Shown: positions 51,898 through 59,528 of the stretch, in pieces
How positions within the stretch are numbered: the first letter of the stretch is position 1
Layout: the number at the start of each line of letters is the position of its first letter
Assembly (NCBI RefSeq): GCF_004125265.1
Contig: NZ_RDTE01000003.1
Location: forward strand, 7,502,001-7,566,000
Length of the DNA: 64,000 nucleotides
Direction of reading: 5' to 3'
DNA from: Streptomyces lydicus
Lineage (GTDB): Bacteria > Actinomycetota > Actinomycetes > Streptomycetales > Streptomycetaceae
Program-made: the position numbers and the translations under genes
Notes under the pieces: model-generated
Databases searched by the model: none
The model's input: the letters and a program-made list of their open reading frames with translations, nothing else
Told to the model about the DNA's origin: nothing

Positions 51898-52647
51898 TCA
51901 GGAGCAGGGCTTGTAGAAGTGCTTCCAGCCGTCGCCCGGCATGGCCGGCGGCTCCGGCGTGGTTCCGAACTCGCCGTATTTCTGCTGCAGTTCGTAGTCG
52001 TAGCTCCCCGGGCCGCTGCCCGGCTTCGTCAGGCGCACGTCCCGGTCGAGCCCTCCGTCACCGGAGTTGTTGAGGATCGCGAGGTCCGGGTATGCGTCGC
52101 CACCGTAGTTGGCGATCCGGAGTTGCTGGACCTCGCCGCGATCGCCGATATCGGAGTGCCGGGACTTGGCGGAGGTCAGGTTCGCGCGCTTGAGGGGGCC
52201 GGGGCGGTACTCCGCGACGCGTGCCGTCGAGGGGTCGTCGCCATCGGCCGGCGTGACGAGGTTGACGACCATGTCCAGGGTGCCGTCGCGCTGGAAGTCG
52301 GCGACCGCGGCGGTCGCGATCTCCCCCTTCTTGGCGCCGAGAAGGGCGCTGACGGGGTACGGCTTGCCGAACGAACCGTTCCCGGCACCCCACTGGACCG
52401 TCATTTTGGTGCCCGTGAGGCCGGGGTTGCTGATCCTGTCCGGGTGTTTGTCACCGTCGAGGTCGCCGATCAGCGTCGTGGCATCGGCCAGGCAGGGGGC
52501 GGCCGTCACCGTGGCGGCCTTGCCGGCCCGCGCCGTAGCACCCGGGGCCGATGCGGTGGCCGCATCGGCCTGATAGCCGGCGACACTCAGGGACAGAGCG
52601 GCGGCCGCGACCGGGGCGGCGATCAGGTGTAGGCGCTTACGGTTCAT
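51898..52647 (-). CDS. Secreted FG-GAP/VCBS repeat protein
   Basis: A 249-residue protein with a signal peptide (NRKRLHLIAAPVAAAALSLS, cleavage near ADA). Repeats of the FG-GAP/EF-like type are visible: IGDLDGDKHPDRIS, VADFQRDGTLDMVVNL and IANYGGDAYPDLAILN, each with an Asp-rich calcium-binding loop. ATG 52647 has GGAG seven bases upstream. It presumably folds as a partial beta-propeller outside the cell; ligand unknown. Confidence 0.78.
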   Translation of the reverse strand: MNRKRLHLIAAPVAAAALSLSVAGYQADAATASAPGATARAGKAATVTAAPCLADATTLIGDLDGDKHPDRISNPGLTGTKMTVQWGAGNGSFGKPYPVSALLGAKKGEIATAAVADFQRDGTLDMVVNLVTPADGDDPSTARVAEYRPGPLKRANLTSAKSRHSDIGDRGEVQQLRIANYGGDAYPDLAILNNSGDGGLDRDVRLTKPGSGPGSYDYELQQKYGEFGTTPEPPAMPGDGWKHFYKPCS

Positions 52648-52737
52648 CGTGTCACTCCTCATGTCGTTGCTGCGACGTGAGATGCCGTCAGTGCTGCACG
52701 CGTTGATGTCCGGATCGCTGTATTACTCAACTGTGAC

Positions 52738-52890
52738 GTGCGAACGGGAGAAGGGAGAGCGGCCGGCCCGCACCACGTCATCGCGGCGTGCGAATGCGAA
52801 GGGGAGGCGGGGGCGCGGCCCGCACCATGTCACCGCGGCGTGCGCACGGGAGGCGGGGCGCGGCCCGCACCGGATCACCGCGGCGTGCGA
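52738..52890. repeat. Degenerate 45-52 bp tandem repeats
   Basis: GGCCCGCACC begins three units at 52765, 52817 and 52862, each followed by CATGTCACCGCGGCGTGCG or a close variant and a purine-rich GGGGAGGCGGGG. A partial unit precedes them from 52738. The block fills the space between the FG-GAP and APH genes and is not convincingly coding. Confidence 0.72.
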
Positions 52891-52893
52891 GGT

Positions 52894-53697
52894 TCAGTCC
52901 GACAGTCCCCACAACAGCCGGTAGTACGCGATCCGTTCCCGGTCCGGATCGACTCCGTAGGCTTCGAGCAGCGGCTCTTCCCATCCCGGACCGTAGTTCC
53001 ACTGCGTGCTCCACGTGGCGACGGCGAGATCGGCCCAGCGGTCCGCGATACCGAGCGTGCCGAGGTCGACGTGTCCGGTACAGGTGCCGTCGTCACCGAC
53101 CAGGGTGTTGGGAGCGCAGGCGTCGCCATGGCAGACGACGAGCTGGTCGGCCGGCGGGATGTCGCTGAGCACGCCGAGCGCGCGCTCAACCGTTCCGAAG
53201 TGTTGAAGGTCTTCAGGCCAGTGAGCTGGATCGATCCGGCCTGCCGCCGCTCGTGACCGAACAGCCTCCAGGCGCGTTTCCGCGGACCAGTCGAAGGGGC
53301 AGTTCGCGACGGGCAGTGCGTCATGAAGGGCGCGCAGCCCGGAGCCGATCGCGCGTACCGCGGGGCCGGGGTCGCGCTTCCACCGGTCGTCGACCGCCAT
53401 GCGTCCTGGCAAGCCATGGGTGACGATCCAGGACCCCGTTCGGTCGGCGCCCTCACCGAGTACCCGTGGCACCACGGTGAACCTCGCCGCCCACCGCAGG
53501 CGTGCCACCTCGGCCGCGAGGTCGATGCCGCTGCCGGCCGGTGTCCACTTCACGAACTGCCGGGTGTCGCCCAGGCCGACTTGAAAGGTCAGTCCGCCGC
53601 GTTCGTTCTCCCATACGGCCCGGGCCGGCCGCCCCGCCGCGAGCTCGGTGACGACGCGTGGAGGTGTGATGGGTCCGGTGGGCGGGGTAGCGATCAT
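52894..53697 (-). CDS. Aminoglycoside phosphotransferase family protein
   Basis: A 267-residue APH-fold kinase. LVVCHGDACAPNTLVGDDG carries the catalytic HGDxxxxN loop, and GHVDLGTLGIADRWADLAVA carries the metal-binding DxG motif. The N-terminal lobe has FVKWTPAG with the ATP-binding Lys and LAAEVARLRWA. The ending RIAYYRLLWGLSD resembles the APH(3') C-terminus. Whether it gives aminoglycoside resistance or phosphorylates another substrate cannot be told from sequence. Start ATG 53697. Confidence 0.82.
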   Translation of the reverse strand: MIATPPTGPITPPRVVTELAAGRPARAVWENERGGLTFQVGLGDTRQFVKWTPAGSGIDLAAEVARLRWAARFTVVPRVLGEGADRTGSWIVTHGLPGRMAVDDRWKRDPGPAVRAIGSGLRALHDALPVANCPFDWSAETRLEAVRSRAAAGRIDPAHWPEDLQHFGTVERALGVLSDIPPADQLVVCHGDACAPNTLVGDDGTCTGHVDLGTLGIADRWADLAVATWSTQWNYGPGWEEPLLEAYGVDPDRERIAYYRLLWGLSD

Positions 53698-53892
53698 CCG
53701 GTCATTCTCGACGGAACGGCCGCCGCCCGTACAGGGAATTGCCGCTGCCCGTACGGCGCCTTGTGCAGGTGCGGTCGGGCTCCGGTCTCGTGCCGGTTCC
53801 GTAGGTGACACCGGCGCGTCATGCCGCCGACACCGGCGACGGCGGCCCGCCTTTCCTCTTCTGGATCAGGCCAACGACCTGCGTAGTAAGGG

Positions 53893-53923
53893 GACATGGA
53901 CCTACTAAAGTTGCGTCCATGTC
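53893..53923. promoter_or_regulatory. Inverted repeat overlapping the azlC start
   Basis: GACATGGAC (53893-53901) and GTCCATGTC (53915-53923) form a perfect 9-bp inverted repeat around 13 nt, and the second arm contains the ATG of azlC. It could be an operator, or an RNA hairpin that hides the start codon. Confidence 0.45.
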
Positions 53924-54659
53924 ATCACACATGCGTACGGCACGCGGCGAGCCTGCTCCGCCGCAGGACAGGAAGAGAGCGTCCGACATCCGTCAGGCGC
54001 TCGCGGAGACCCTGCCGGTCGGCGTGGGGATGTTCTCCTTAGGGATCACTTTTGGGCTGCTGGTCGTGCAGTCGGGGCTCGCCTGGTGGTGGACGCCTCT
54101 GTTCAGTGGGCTGATTTACGCCGGGTCGCTGGAGTTCCTGCTGGTCGGCATGTTGATGGCCGCGAGTCCGCTGGTCTCGATCGCCTTGACGACGCTGCTG
54201 GTCAACTTCCGGCATGTCTTCTACAGCCTGTCGTTCCCGCTGCACCGTGTCCGGGGCAAAGCCGCCAAGACCTACGCGGTGTTCGCCCTGATCGACGAGG
54301 CCTACGCGCTCACGGCGACGCGGTCGGCCGATTCCTTCAGCAGCCTGCGGATCATCGCGACACAGGTGTCGCTGCAGTCCTACTGGGTCGGGGGCGGGCT
54401 GGTCGGCGCGCTGACCGGTCGGGCTCTGCCCACGATCGACGGCCTGGACTTCACGTTGACCTCGTTGTTCACCGTGCTGGCGATCGAGGCGTGCCGGTCG
54501 GGTCGGGATGTGCCCGCTCCGCTTCTGGCCGCGGGATGCGGTCTCTTCGCCCAGCTGGTGGCGCCCGGCCAGATGCTCGTGGTGGCGATGACCCTCTACG
54601 TCATCACGCTGCTCGTGCGCTACCGCTTCACCCGGCCCCAGGAGAACGCCAATGCCTAG
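53919..54659 (+). CDS. azlC: AzlC family amino acid exporter, large subunit
   Basis: A 246-residue membrane protein. ALAETLPVGVGMFSLGITFGLL, WTPLFSGLIYAGSLEFLLVGML, TTLLVNFRHVFYSLSFP and ALIDEAYAL are the AzlC hallmarks. With AzlD it exports branched-chain amino acids or related compounds. I chose ATG 53919; ATG 53931 is also possible. The stop overlaps azlD by eight bases. Confidence 0.87.
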   Translation: MSSHMRTARGEPAPPQDRKRASDIRQALAETLPVGVGMFSLGITFGLLVVQSGLAWWWTPLFSGLIYAGSLEFLLVGMLMAASPLVSIALTTLLVNFRHVFYSLSFPLHRVRGKAAKTYAVFALIDEAYALTATRSADSFSSLRIIATQVSLQSYWVGGGLVGALTGRALPTIDGLDFTLTSLFTVLAIEACRSGRDVPAPLLAAGCGLFAQLVAPGQMLVVAMTLYVITLLVRYRFTRPQENANA

Positions 54660-54990
54660 CACCGGATACATCGTCTCGGTGCTGGTGATCGCCGCGACCA
54701 TCACCTTCGCCCTGCGGGCCGTTCCCTTCGCGTTCCTCGGGCGGCTGCGCTCGTCGCAGGTGACCGCCTTCCTGTCCCAGCACATGCCGGCCGGCATCAT
54801 GGTGATCCTGGTCATCTACCTGCTGCGCGGTGTCGACGTCACCACCAGCCCCTACGGACTGACCGAAGCGACGGGCATCGCCGTGACGGCCGGACTGTAC
54901 CTGTGGCGGCGCAATGTGCTGCTGAGCATCTTCGCGGGCACCGGGGCCTATGTGCTGCTCCTGCACTTCCTCCCGGCGGCACACGGCTGA
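54652..54990 (+). CDS. azlD: AzlD family small subunit
   Basis: A 112-residue membrane protein with three or four helices (TFALRAVPFAFLGRLRSS, HMPAGIMVILVIYLLRGVDV, LYLWRRNVLLSIFAGTGAYVLL). It is the usual partner of AzlC and overlaps its gene. Confidence 0.87.
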   Translation: MPSTGYIVSVLVIAATITFALRAVPFAFLGRLRSSQVTAFLSQHMPAGIMVILVIYLLRGVDVTTSPYGLTEATGIAVTAGLYLWRRNVLLSIFAGTGAYVLLLHFLPAAHG

Positions 54991-54995
54991 CTGCC

Positions 54996-55031
54996 CTGAC
55001 GGATCTGACGGATCTGACGGGCCTGACGGAC
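54996..55031. repeat. Four 9-bp tandem repeats CTGACGGAT
   Basis: CTGACGGAT occurs twice, followed by CTGACGGGC and CTGACGGAC, directly after the azlD stop, between convergent genes. No strong terminator hairpin accompanies it. Confidence 0.55.
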
Positions 55032-55114
55032 CCGTTCGCGCACTCCCGGGCGCCGGGGCCGCGGGCCCTCCTGTCCGCCGGGAGTCCCCGGGAGTCCCCA
55101 GCAGCCACCGGGAG

Positions 55115-56377
55115 TCAGCCGAGGAGGATCTGGCCGAGCAGGTAGAGGTTGAGGCCGGACAGGACGAAAGCCAGGACCGCTCCGATCCCGGTGGTGAGCG
55201 GCCTGTTGACGTAATCCCCCATCAGCTCGCGGCTCCGGGTGAACATCACCAGAGGGACGAGGGCGAACGGGATGCCGAAGGAGAGCACCACCTGGGAGAT
55301 GACGAGCACGGAGTCCGGTGAGAATCCGGCAGCCAGGGCGATCAGAGCCGGCGCCATGGTGACACCGCGGCGCAGCAGCAAGGGAATCCGGCGGCGGAGG
55401 AAGCCCTGCATGACGACCTGTCCGGCGTAGGTGCCCACGCCGGAGGAGGAGAGCCCGGAGGCCAGCAGGGCCACCGCGAAGGCCAGCGCGGCCATACCGC
55501 TGACGGTCTGGCCGAGGGAGTGGTGAGCTGCTTGCAGGCTTCCGCTGTAGTCACCGCCGCGCCGGTGGAACAGGGCGACGGCGACACAGAACATCGCCAG
55601 GTTGATCAGTCCCGCCAGACCGAGTCCGGAGACACAGTCGATACGCAGGCTGCGCAGCGCGACCTTCTTGGCGCGGGGGGTGCGCGGCGAGAGCCGTTGC
55701 GCGGTGATGGCGGAGTGCAGATAGATGACGTGCGGCATGACCGTGGCGCCGATGATGCCGACCGCCAGGGTGAGGGATTCGGTGCCCGCGAGGCGGGGCA
55801 CCATGCCCGCCGCAATGCCCGCTGCCGACTGGCCGCCCAGCGCGAACAGCTGGTAGAGGAAGCCGAAGCCGATCAGCGAGAGCAGGAAGGTGATGGCGAC
55901 CTCGAAGGGGCGGTAGCCGCGGCGCTGGAGGGCGAGCACCGCAAAGCTGATCACCGCGGTGGCGACGCCCGCGGGGAAGAGCCGCACCCCGAAGAGCAGG
56001 TTGAGGCCGATGGCGGCGCCGACGAATTCCGCCAGGTCCGTGGCGATGACGACCAGTTCGGCCTGCACCCACAGCATCCGTGACATCGGGCGCGGCAGGC
56101 TGCGGCGGCACAGGGTCGACAGGTCCGTCCCGGTCGCCAGGCCGATCTTGGACGAGAGGTACTGGATGAACATGGCGACGGCATTCGCGACCACCAGGAC
56201 CCACACCAGCAGATAGCCGAACTTGGCGCCCGCCTGGAAATTCGTCGCGAAGTTACCGGGGTCGACGTACGCCACCGCGGCGACGAACGCGGGCCCGTAG
56301 AAGGCACGCCGGGTTCGTTTCACCTCGCTGAGCGCACGCTGCTCCACCGAGGCCGTGGTCATCTCGGCTGTGGTCAT
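55115..56377 (-). CDS. mntH: Nramp family divalent metal transporter
   Basis: A 420-residue protein with 11 membrane segments. GPAFVAAVAYVDPGNFATNFQAG contains the DPGN metal-binding motif of helix 1, and GIIGATVMPHVIYLHSAI contains the MPH motif of helix 6. These are the Mn2+/Fe2+ ligands of the family. ATG 56377 and ATG 56362 are both possible. No MntR-type box is evident in the short upstream region, which is dominated by the hairpin at 56474. Confidence 0.9.
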   Translation of the reverse strand: MTTAEMTTASVEQRALSEVKRTRRAFYGPAFVAAVAYVDPGNFATNFQAGAKFGYLLVWVLVVANAVAMFIQYLSSKIGLATGTDLSTLCRRSLPRPMSRMLWVQAELVVIATDLAEFVGAAIGLNLLFGVRLFPAGVATAVISFAVLALQRRGYRPFEVAITFLLSLIGFGFLYQLFALGGQSAAGIAAGMVPRLAGTESLTLAVGIIGATVMPHVIYLHSAITAQRLSPRTPRAKKVALRSLRIDCVSGLGLAGLINLAMFCVAVALFHRRGGDYSGSLQAAHHSLGQTVSGMAALAFAVALLASGLSSSGVGTYAGQVVMQGFLRRRIPLLLRRGVTMAPALIALAAGFSPDSVLVISQVVLSFGIPFALVPLVMFTRSRELMGDYVNRPLTTGIGAVLAFVLSGLNLYLLGQILLG

Positions 56378-56473
56378 CTGGGCTGTCCCCTCAGGGTGTG
56401 TGCTCGGTCCGTATGACTCACGCTCTTGTGGGCACCTGCGAGACCGCTCCGTGGCATCCCCCGGAAGGCACGG

Positions 56474-56525
56474 CGGCGCCGCCCCGGGCCAGGCTTACCG
56501 TGGGCCTGGCACCGGGGCGGCGCCG
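56474..56525 (-). terminator. Very long hairpin after the meta-cleavage operon
   Basis: CGGCGCCGCCCCGG (56474-56487) and GCCAGGC (56488-56494) pair with GCCTGGC (56504-56510) and CCGGGGCGGCGCCG (56512-56525), giving 21 bp of stem with one bulged A (56511) and a 9-nt loop. It lies 12 bp past the end of the dioxygenase gene and insulates mntH from the operon. Confidence 0.85.
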
Positions 56526-56537
56526 TGTGGCAGGGCG

Positions 56538-57551
56538 TCAGCGCAGGGGAGAGTCCGTAACCGAGTCCGGAGCCGAGTCCGAGTCCGGATCCGGGCCGAC
56601 GGGCGGGGTGCCGTAGGTGAAGTAGGTCTCCTGCGGCAGGTTGGTGCCGCCGATCGCGGTCCCCGTGTCGATCTGATCCATCGTCCAGGTACGGGTCTCG
56701 AAGTCCGGTTCGAGGATCAGGATCCCCGGGTCGCCGAACAGCTCGATCCGGTTGCCGCCCGGCTCGAAGACGTACAGGAAGGAGCTCTGGGTGATGCCGT
56801 GCCGGTCCGGGCCCGCCTCGATGGTGATGTCGTAGTCCCGGAACATCTCGGCCGCGTCGATGGTGTGCTGCTGCACCCCGTAGTAGAAGGCGACGTGGTG
56901 CAGCCGCCCGCGGGCTCCCCGCGCGTCCCGCATGACGGCGACGTCATGGCTGAGGAGGCTGCTGCTCATCCACACACCGGTCTCGATGCTGCCGTCGACC
57001 ACCCGCTCATTGGTCCGCAGACCGAGGTGGCGCTCGAAGGACTGCTTGACCGGTGTGACGTCGCTGGCCAGCAGGTTGAGATGGTCGATCCGCTTGATGG
57101 GCAGGCCCTGCAGCGGCTTCTTCGACGGCCGGCTGAGGATCTTGCTCCGCAGCTCCGGCGGGGACTTGTACTTCTCGGCCTCCCACAGCAGGCACATGTG
57201 GTGGCCGTCGGGCGTGAGGAACTCGTAGGTCTTGCCGTAACCGAACTCGTCCTCGGTCCACTTGCCGTCCTGGTTCCCGTCCCGCATCGACCGGACGCGG
57301 CGTTCCAGCGCCTGGGGTGACGAGGTCCGCAGCGCGGCGTGGTCCATCCGGGGCTCCGGACCCTCGGTGATCTTCAGGCTCCACTGGTACGGGTCCTCAT
57401 AGCCCCGCAGGTAGACGGACTGACCCTCGCGCCTGGTCTCGTACATGCCCAGCAGGTCCTTGAAGAACCAGAGCGTGCCGTCCGGGTCCGGGGTGTGTAA
57501 TTCCACCCGCGCCAAGTGGGCGATCTCGTGGCGGTACATCTCTTCGCTCAT
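56538..57551 (-). CDS. Extradiol (catechol 2,3-dioxygenase-type) ring-cleavage enzyme
   Basis: A 337-residue type I extradiol dioxygenase with two VOC domains. Metal ligands are His in KRIDHLNLLASD, His in RLHHVAFYYGV and Glu in GGNRIELFGDPG. The N-terminal domain is HLARVELHTPDPDGTLWFFKD. It should cleave a catechol next to the diol with Fe(II), giving a hydroxymuconic semialdehyde. The substrate ring is not predictable. Last gene of the minus-strand operon; ATG 57551. Confidence 0.85.
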   Translation of the reverse strand: MSEEMYRHEIAHLARVELHTPDPDGTLWFFKDLLGMYETRREGQSVYLRGYEDPYQWSLKITEGPEPRMDHAALRTSSPQALERRVRSMRDGNQDGKWTEDEFGYGKTYEFLTPDGHHMCLLWEAEKYKSPPELRSKILSRPSKKPLQGLPIKRIDHLNLLASDVTPVKQSFERHLGLRTNERVVDGSIETGVWMSSSLLSHDVAVMRDARGARGRLHHVAFYYGVQQHTIDAAEMFRDYDITIEAGPDRHGITQSSFLYVFEPGGNRIELFGDPGILILEPDFETRTWTMDQIDTGTAIGGTNLPQETYFTYGTPPVGPDPDSDSAPDSVTDSPLR

Positions 57552-57619
57552 GCTTCGGTGCCTTTCTCGGACAGCGGGAGCGGAACTTTCAGCTGACGGG
57601 GCCGCCGGCACCGGCGGAC

Positions 57620-57829
57620 TCAGCCGGCGTCCTTCTTCCGGGCGTTGCGTTCCTCGGTCGTGACGTCGCCGGCCGCCCAGTGCGCGGGCTCGACCTCCCG
57701 GATGACCACCCGGATGTTCGCCAGCGGGGCACCCACGGCGCGGTGCGCCGCTTCCGTGAGTTCATGGATCAGTGCGCGGACCTGCTCCGGTGACCGTCCG
57801 GAGCCCAGGGTCACGTCGATGAACGGCAT
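57620..57829 (-). CDS. 4-oxalocrotonate tautomerase family enzyme
   Basis: A 69-residue 4-OT-type tautomerase. After Met removal it starts with the catalytic Pro-1 (PFIDVTLGSGRSPEQVRALI), and VVIREVEPAHW supplies the conserved Arg region. It isomerises the 2-hydroxymuconate product between enol and keto forms. ATG 57829 lies 2 bp after the stop of the preceding gene, so the two are coupled. Confidence 0.87.
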   Translation of the reverse strand: MPFIDVTLGSGRSPEQVRALIHELTEAAHRAVGAPLANIRVVIREVEPAHWAAGDVTTEERNARKKDAG

Positions 57830-57831
57830 AC

Positions 57832-58632
57832 TCAGCCTCCTGCGACGGTGATGGTGCCGAGAGTGGAGAAGTGTGCGGCGACGCTCGCGCCGGGCCGGAC
57901 GTGGACCGCGTCGGTCATACCGCCGGTGAGGACGATCGCGCCGGCCTCGATGGCCAGTCCCTGCTCGCCGAGGGTGTTCGCGGCGAGGGCAAGCGCCTCC
58001 GCCGGGTGTCCCTGGACCGCCGCGCCGGTGGCGGAGTCGACCACCTGGCCGTCGACCTCCAGCAGGCATGCTTCGTGCGCGAGGTCCATGCCCTCGGGGG
58101 AGCGCCCGAGGGGACCGAGCACGAACAGCCCGGAGGAGCTGTTGTCCGCCACCGCGTCCGCCAGGGTGAACTTGAAGTCCTGGTAACGGCTGTCGATGAT
58201 CTCGATGCCGCCGTAGACGCGGTCCACGGCACCGAGGGCGACCGCCGCGGTGATGCCGGGGCCCGCCAGCCGCTCCCGCATCACGAAGACGATCTCCGGT
58301 TCGGCCCGGGGGTGGATCAGCCGCTGCCGGGGCAGGGGGACGCCGGCCGGCAGCACCATGGCGTCGGTCAGCCAGGCCAGGGACGGTGCGTCGATCCCCA
58401 TCCGGATCTGCTTGGCGCGCGAGGTGAGGCCGAGCTTGACGCCGATCAGCGTCTCGCCTCGCTGCAGCCGCTGGTGCAGCGCCTCGCGCTGCACCGTGTA
58501 CGCGCCCGGCAGGTCGAGATCCGGCCAGTGCGCGGTGATCGGCCCGCGAGCGGTGACCGAGCGCTCGGCGTCGAGCAGGACCTCGGCCGCGCGCCGGGCG
58601 TCGCCGGAGCGGATTTCCAGTGGCTCGGCCAT
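57832..58632 (-). CDS. 2-oxo-3-hexenedioate decarboxylase / hydratase family protein
   Basis: A 266-residue member of the MhpD/DmpE-DmpH group of the FAH superfamily. Signature segments are GVKLGLTSRAKQIRMGI, RAEPEIVFVMRERLAGPGI (metal-binding Glu), GGIEIIDSRYQDFKF and ADNSSSGLFVLG. The next gene upstream is a paralogue. In known meta pathways such a pair comprises the decarboxylase and the hydratase; which is which cannot be settled by eye. I favour decarboxylase for this one because of the TSRAKQ and DSRYxDFKF segments. ATG 58632 has GGAGG 11 bases upstream. Confidence 0.85.
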   Translation of the reverse strand: MAEPLEIRSGDARRAAEVLLDAERSVTARGPITAHWPDLDLPGAYTVQREALHQRLQRGETLIGVKLGLTSRAKQIRMGIDAPSLAWLTDAMVLPAGVPLPRQRLIHPRAEPEIVFVMRERLAGPGITAAVALGAVDRVYGGIEIIDSRYQDFKFTLADAVADNSSSGLFVLGPLGRSPEGMDLAHEACLLEVDGQVVDSATGAAVQGHPAEALALAANTLGEQGLAIEAGAIVLTGGMTDAVHVRPGASVAAHFSTLGTITVAGG

Positions 58633-58691
58633 GAATGAGGCCGCCTCCTTCGGTACGGACGGTAGGGCGGACAGCGGGTGGGGCGGGCGGC

Positions 58692-59474
58692 TCAGCGTGC
58701 GCGCACGGCGGTCACGGTGCCCACGCCGGCCATGCTCGCGGTCACGGTGTCGCCGGGCTCGAAGGCGACGGCCGGGGCGAGGCAGGGGACGAGCACCACA
58801 TGGCCGGCGGCGAGGGCGAAGTCCTCCCGGCACACGGCATTCGCCACCCACACCAGGGCGTTGACGGGCGAGCCGAGCGCCATGCCGCCCGCGCCGGTGG
58901 CGGCCACCTCTCCGTTGCGGTGCAGCACACAGCCGGACAACCGCAGGTCCACGTCCGAGAGGGCTGCCGGGGTGCCCAGCACGACGCTCCGGCAGCCGGC
59001 GTTGTCGGCGATCAGGTCGAGGACGGACGCCGGCCCGTCCTCGTACCCGGAGTCGGTGATCTCCAGCGCGGGCAGTACACGGTCCACCGCGCGGAGGGCG
59101 TCGGCCACGGTGACCCCGGGGCCGCGCAGCGGCTCACCCAGTACGAAGGCCAGTGCCGGCTCGATGCGGGGGCACAGGAACTTCCCGCCGTCCAGGGGCT
59201 CGTGGCCGGGAGGGAACATGCTGCCGGTGAGATGGCCCAGAACCGGTTCCGATGTGTCCATGTTCCGCTGTGCGGGCACGGACACCAGGCCGGCTGTGAA
59301 TCCGCGCAGCGGGTCATGGTCCAAAACCCGCTGCCGCAGCTGCGCCCACTGGATTTCGTACGCATCGGTCCGGGAGGAAAGGGAGCCGTTGCGCACGGCC
59401 GAGGTAACTGCCTTTCCGCTCCGGTGGGCGCCGTACAGATCCGCGGCGATGTCCTGCAAGGCATCTGATGTCAT
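58692..59474 (-). CDS. 2-oxopent-4-enoate hydratase-like protein
   Basis: A 260-residue paralogue of the preceding family (ADLYGAHRSGKAV, YEIQWAQLRQRVLD, RIEPALAFVLGEPLRGPGV with the metal-binding Glu, ALEITDSGYEDGPASVLDLI, ADNAGCRSVVLGTP, GSPVNALVWVANAV). It probably hydrates the 2-oxopent-4-enoate intermediate. ATG 59474 has GGAAAGAG upstream. It is the second gene of the operon. Confidence 0.82.
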   Translation of the reverse strand: MTSDALQDIAADLYGAHRSGKAVTSAVRNGSLSSRTDAYEIQWAQLRQRVLDHDPLRGFTAGLVSVPAQRNMDTSEPVLGHLTGSMFPPGHEPLDGGKFLCPRIEPALAFVLGEPLRGPGVTVADALRAVDRVLPALEITDSGYEDGPASVLDLIADNAGCRSVVLGTPAALSDVDLRLSGCVLHRNGEVAATGAGGMALGSPVNALVWVANAVCREDFALAAGHVVLVPCLAPAVAFEPGDTVTASMAGVGTVTAVRAR

Positions 59475-59528
59475 GGCGACTCTTTCCAGGAGGCGATCGT
59501 CAATCCCGGGTGTCAGCAATCCCGGGTG

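Noticed and set aside
52649..52924. A 91-codon plus-strand frame through the tandem repeats
   Set aside because: The composition follows the repeat units, the start lies in the FG-GAP promoter region on the opposite strand, and unit lengths are not multiples of three.
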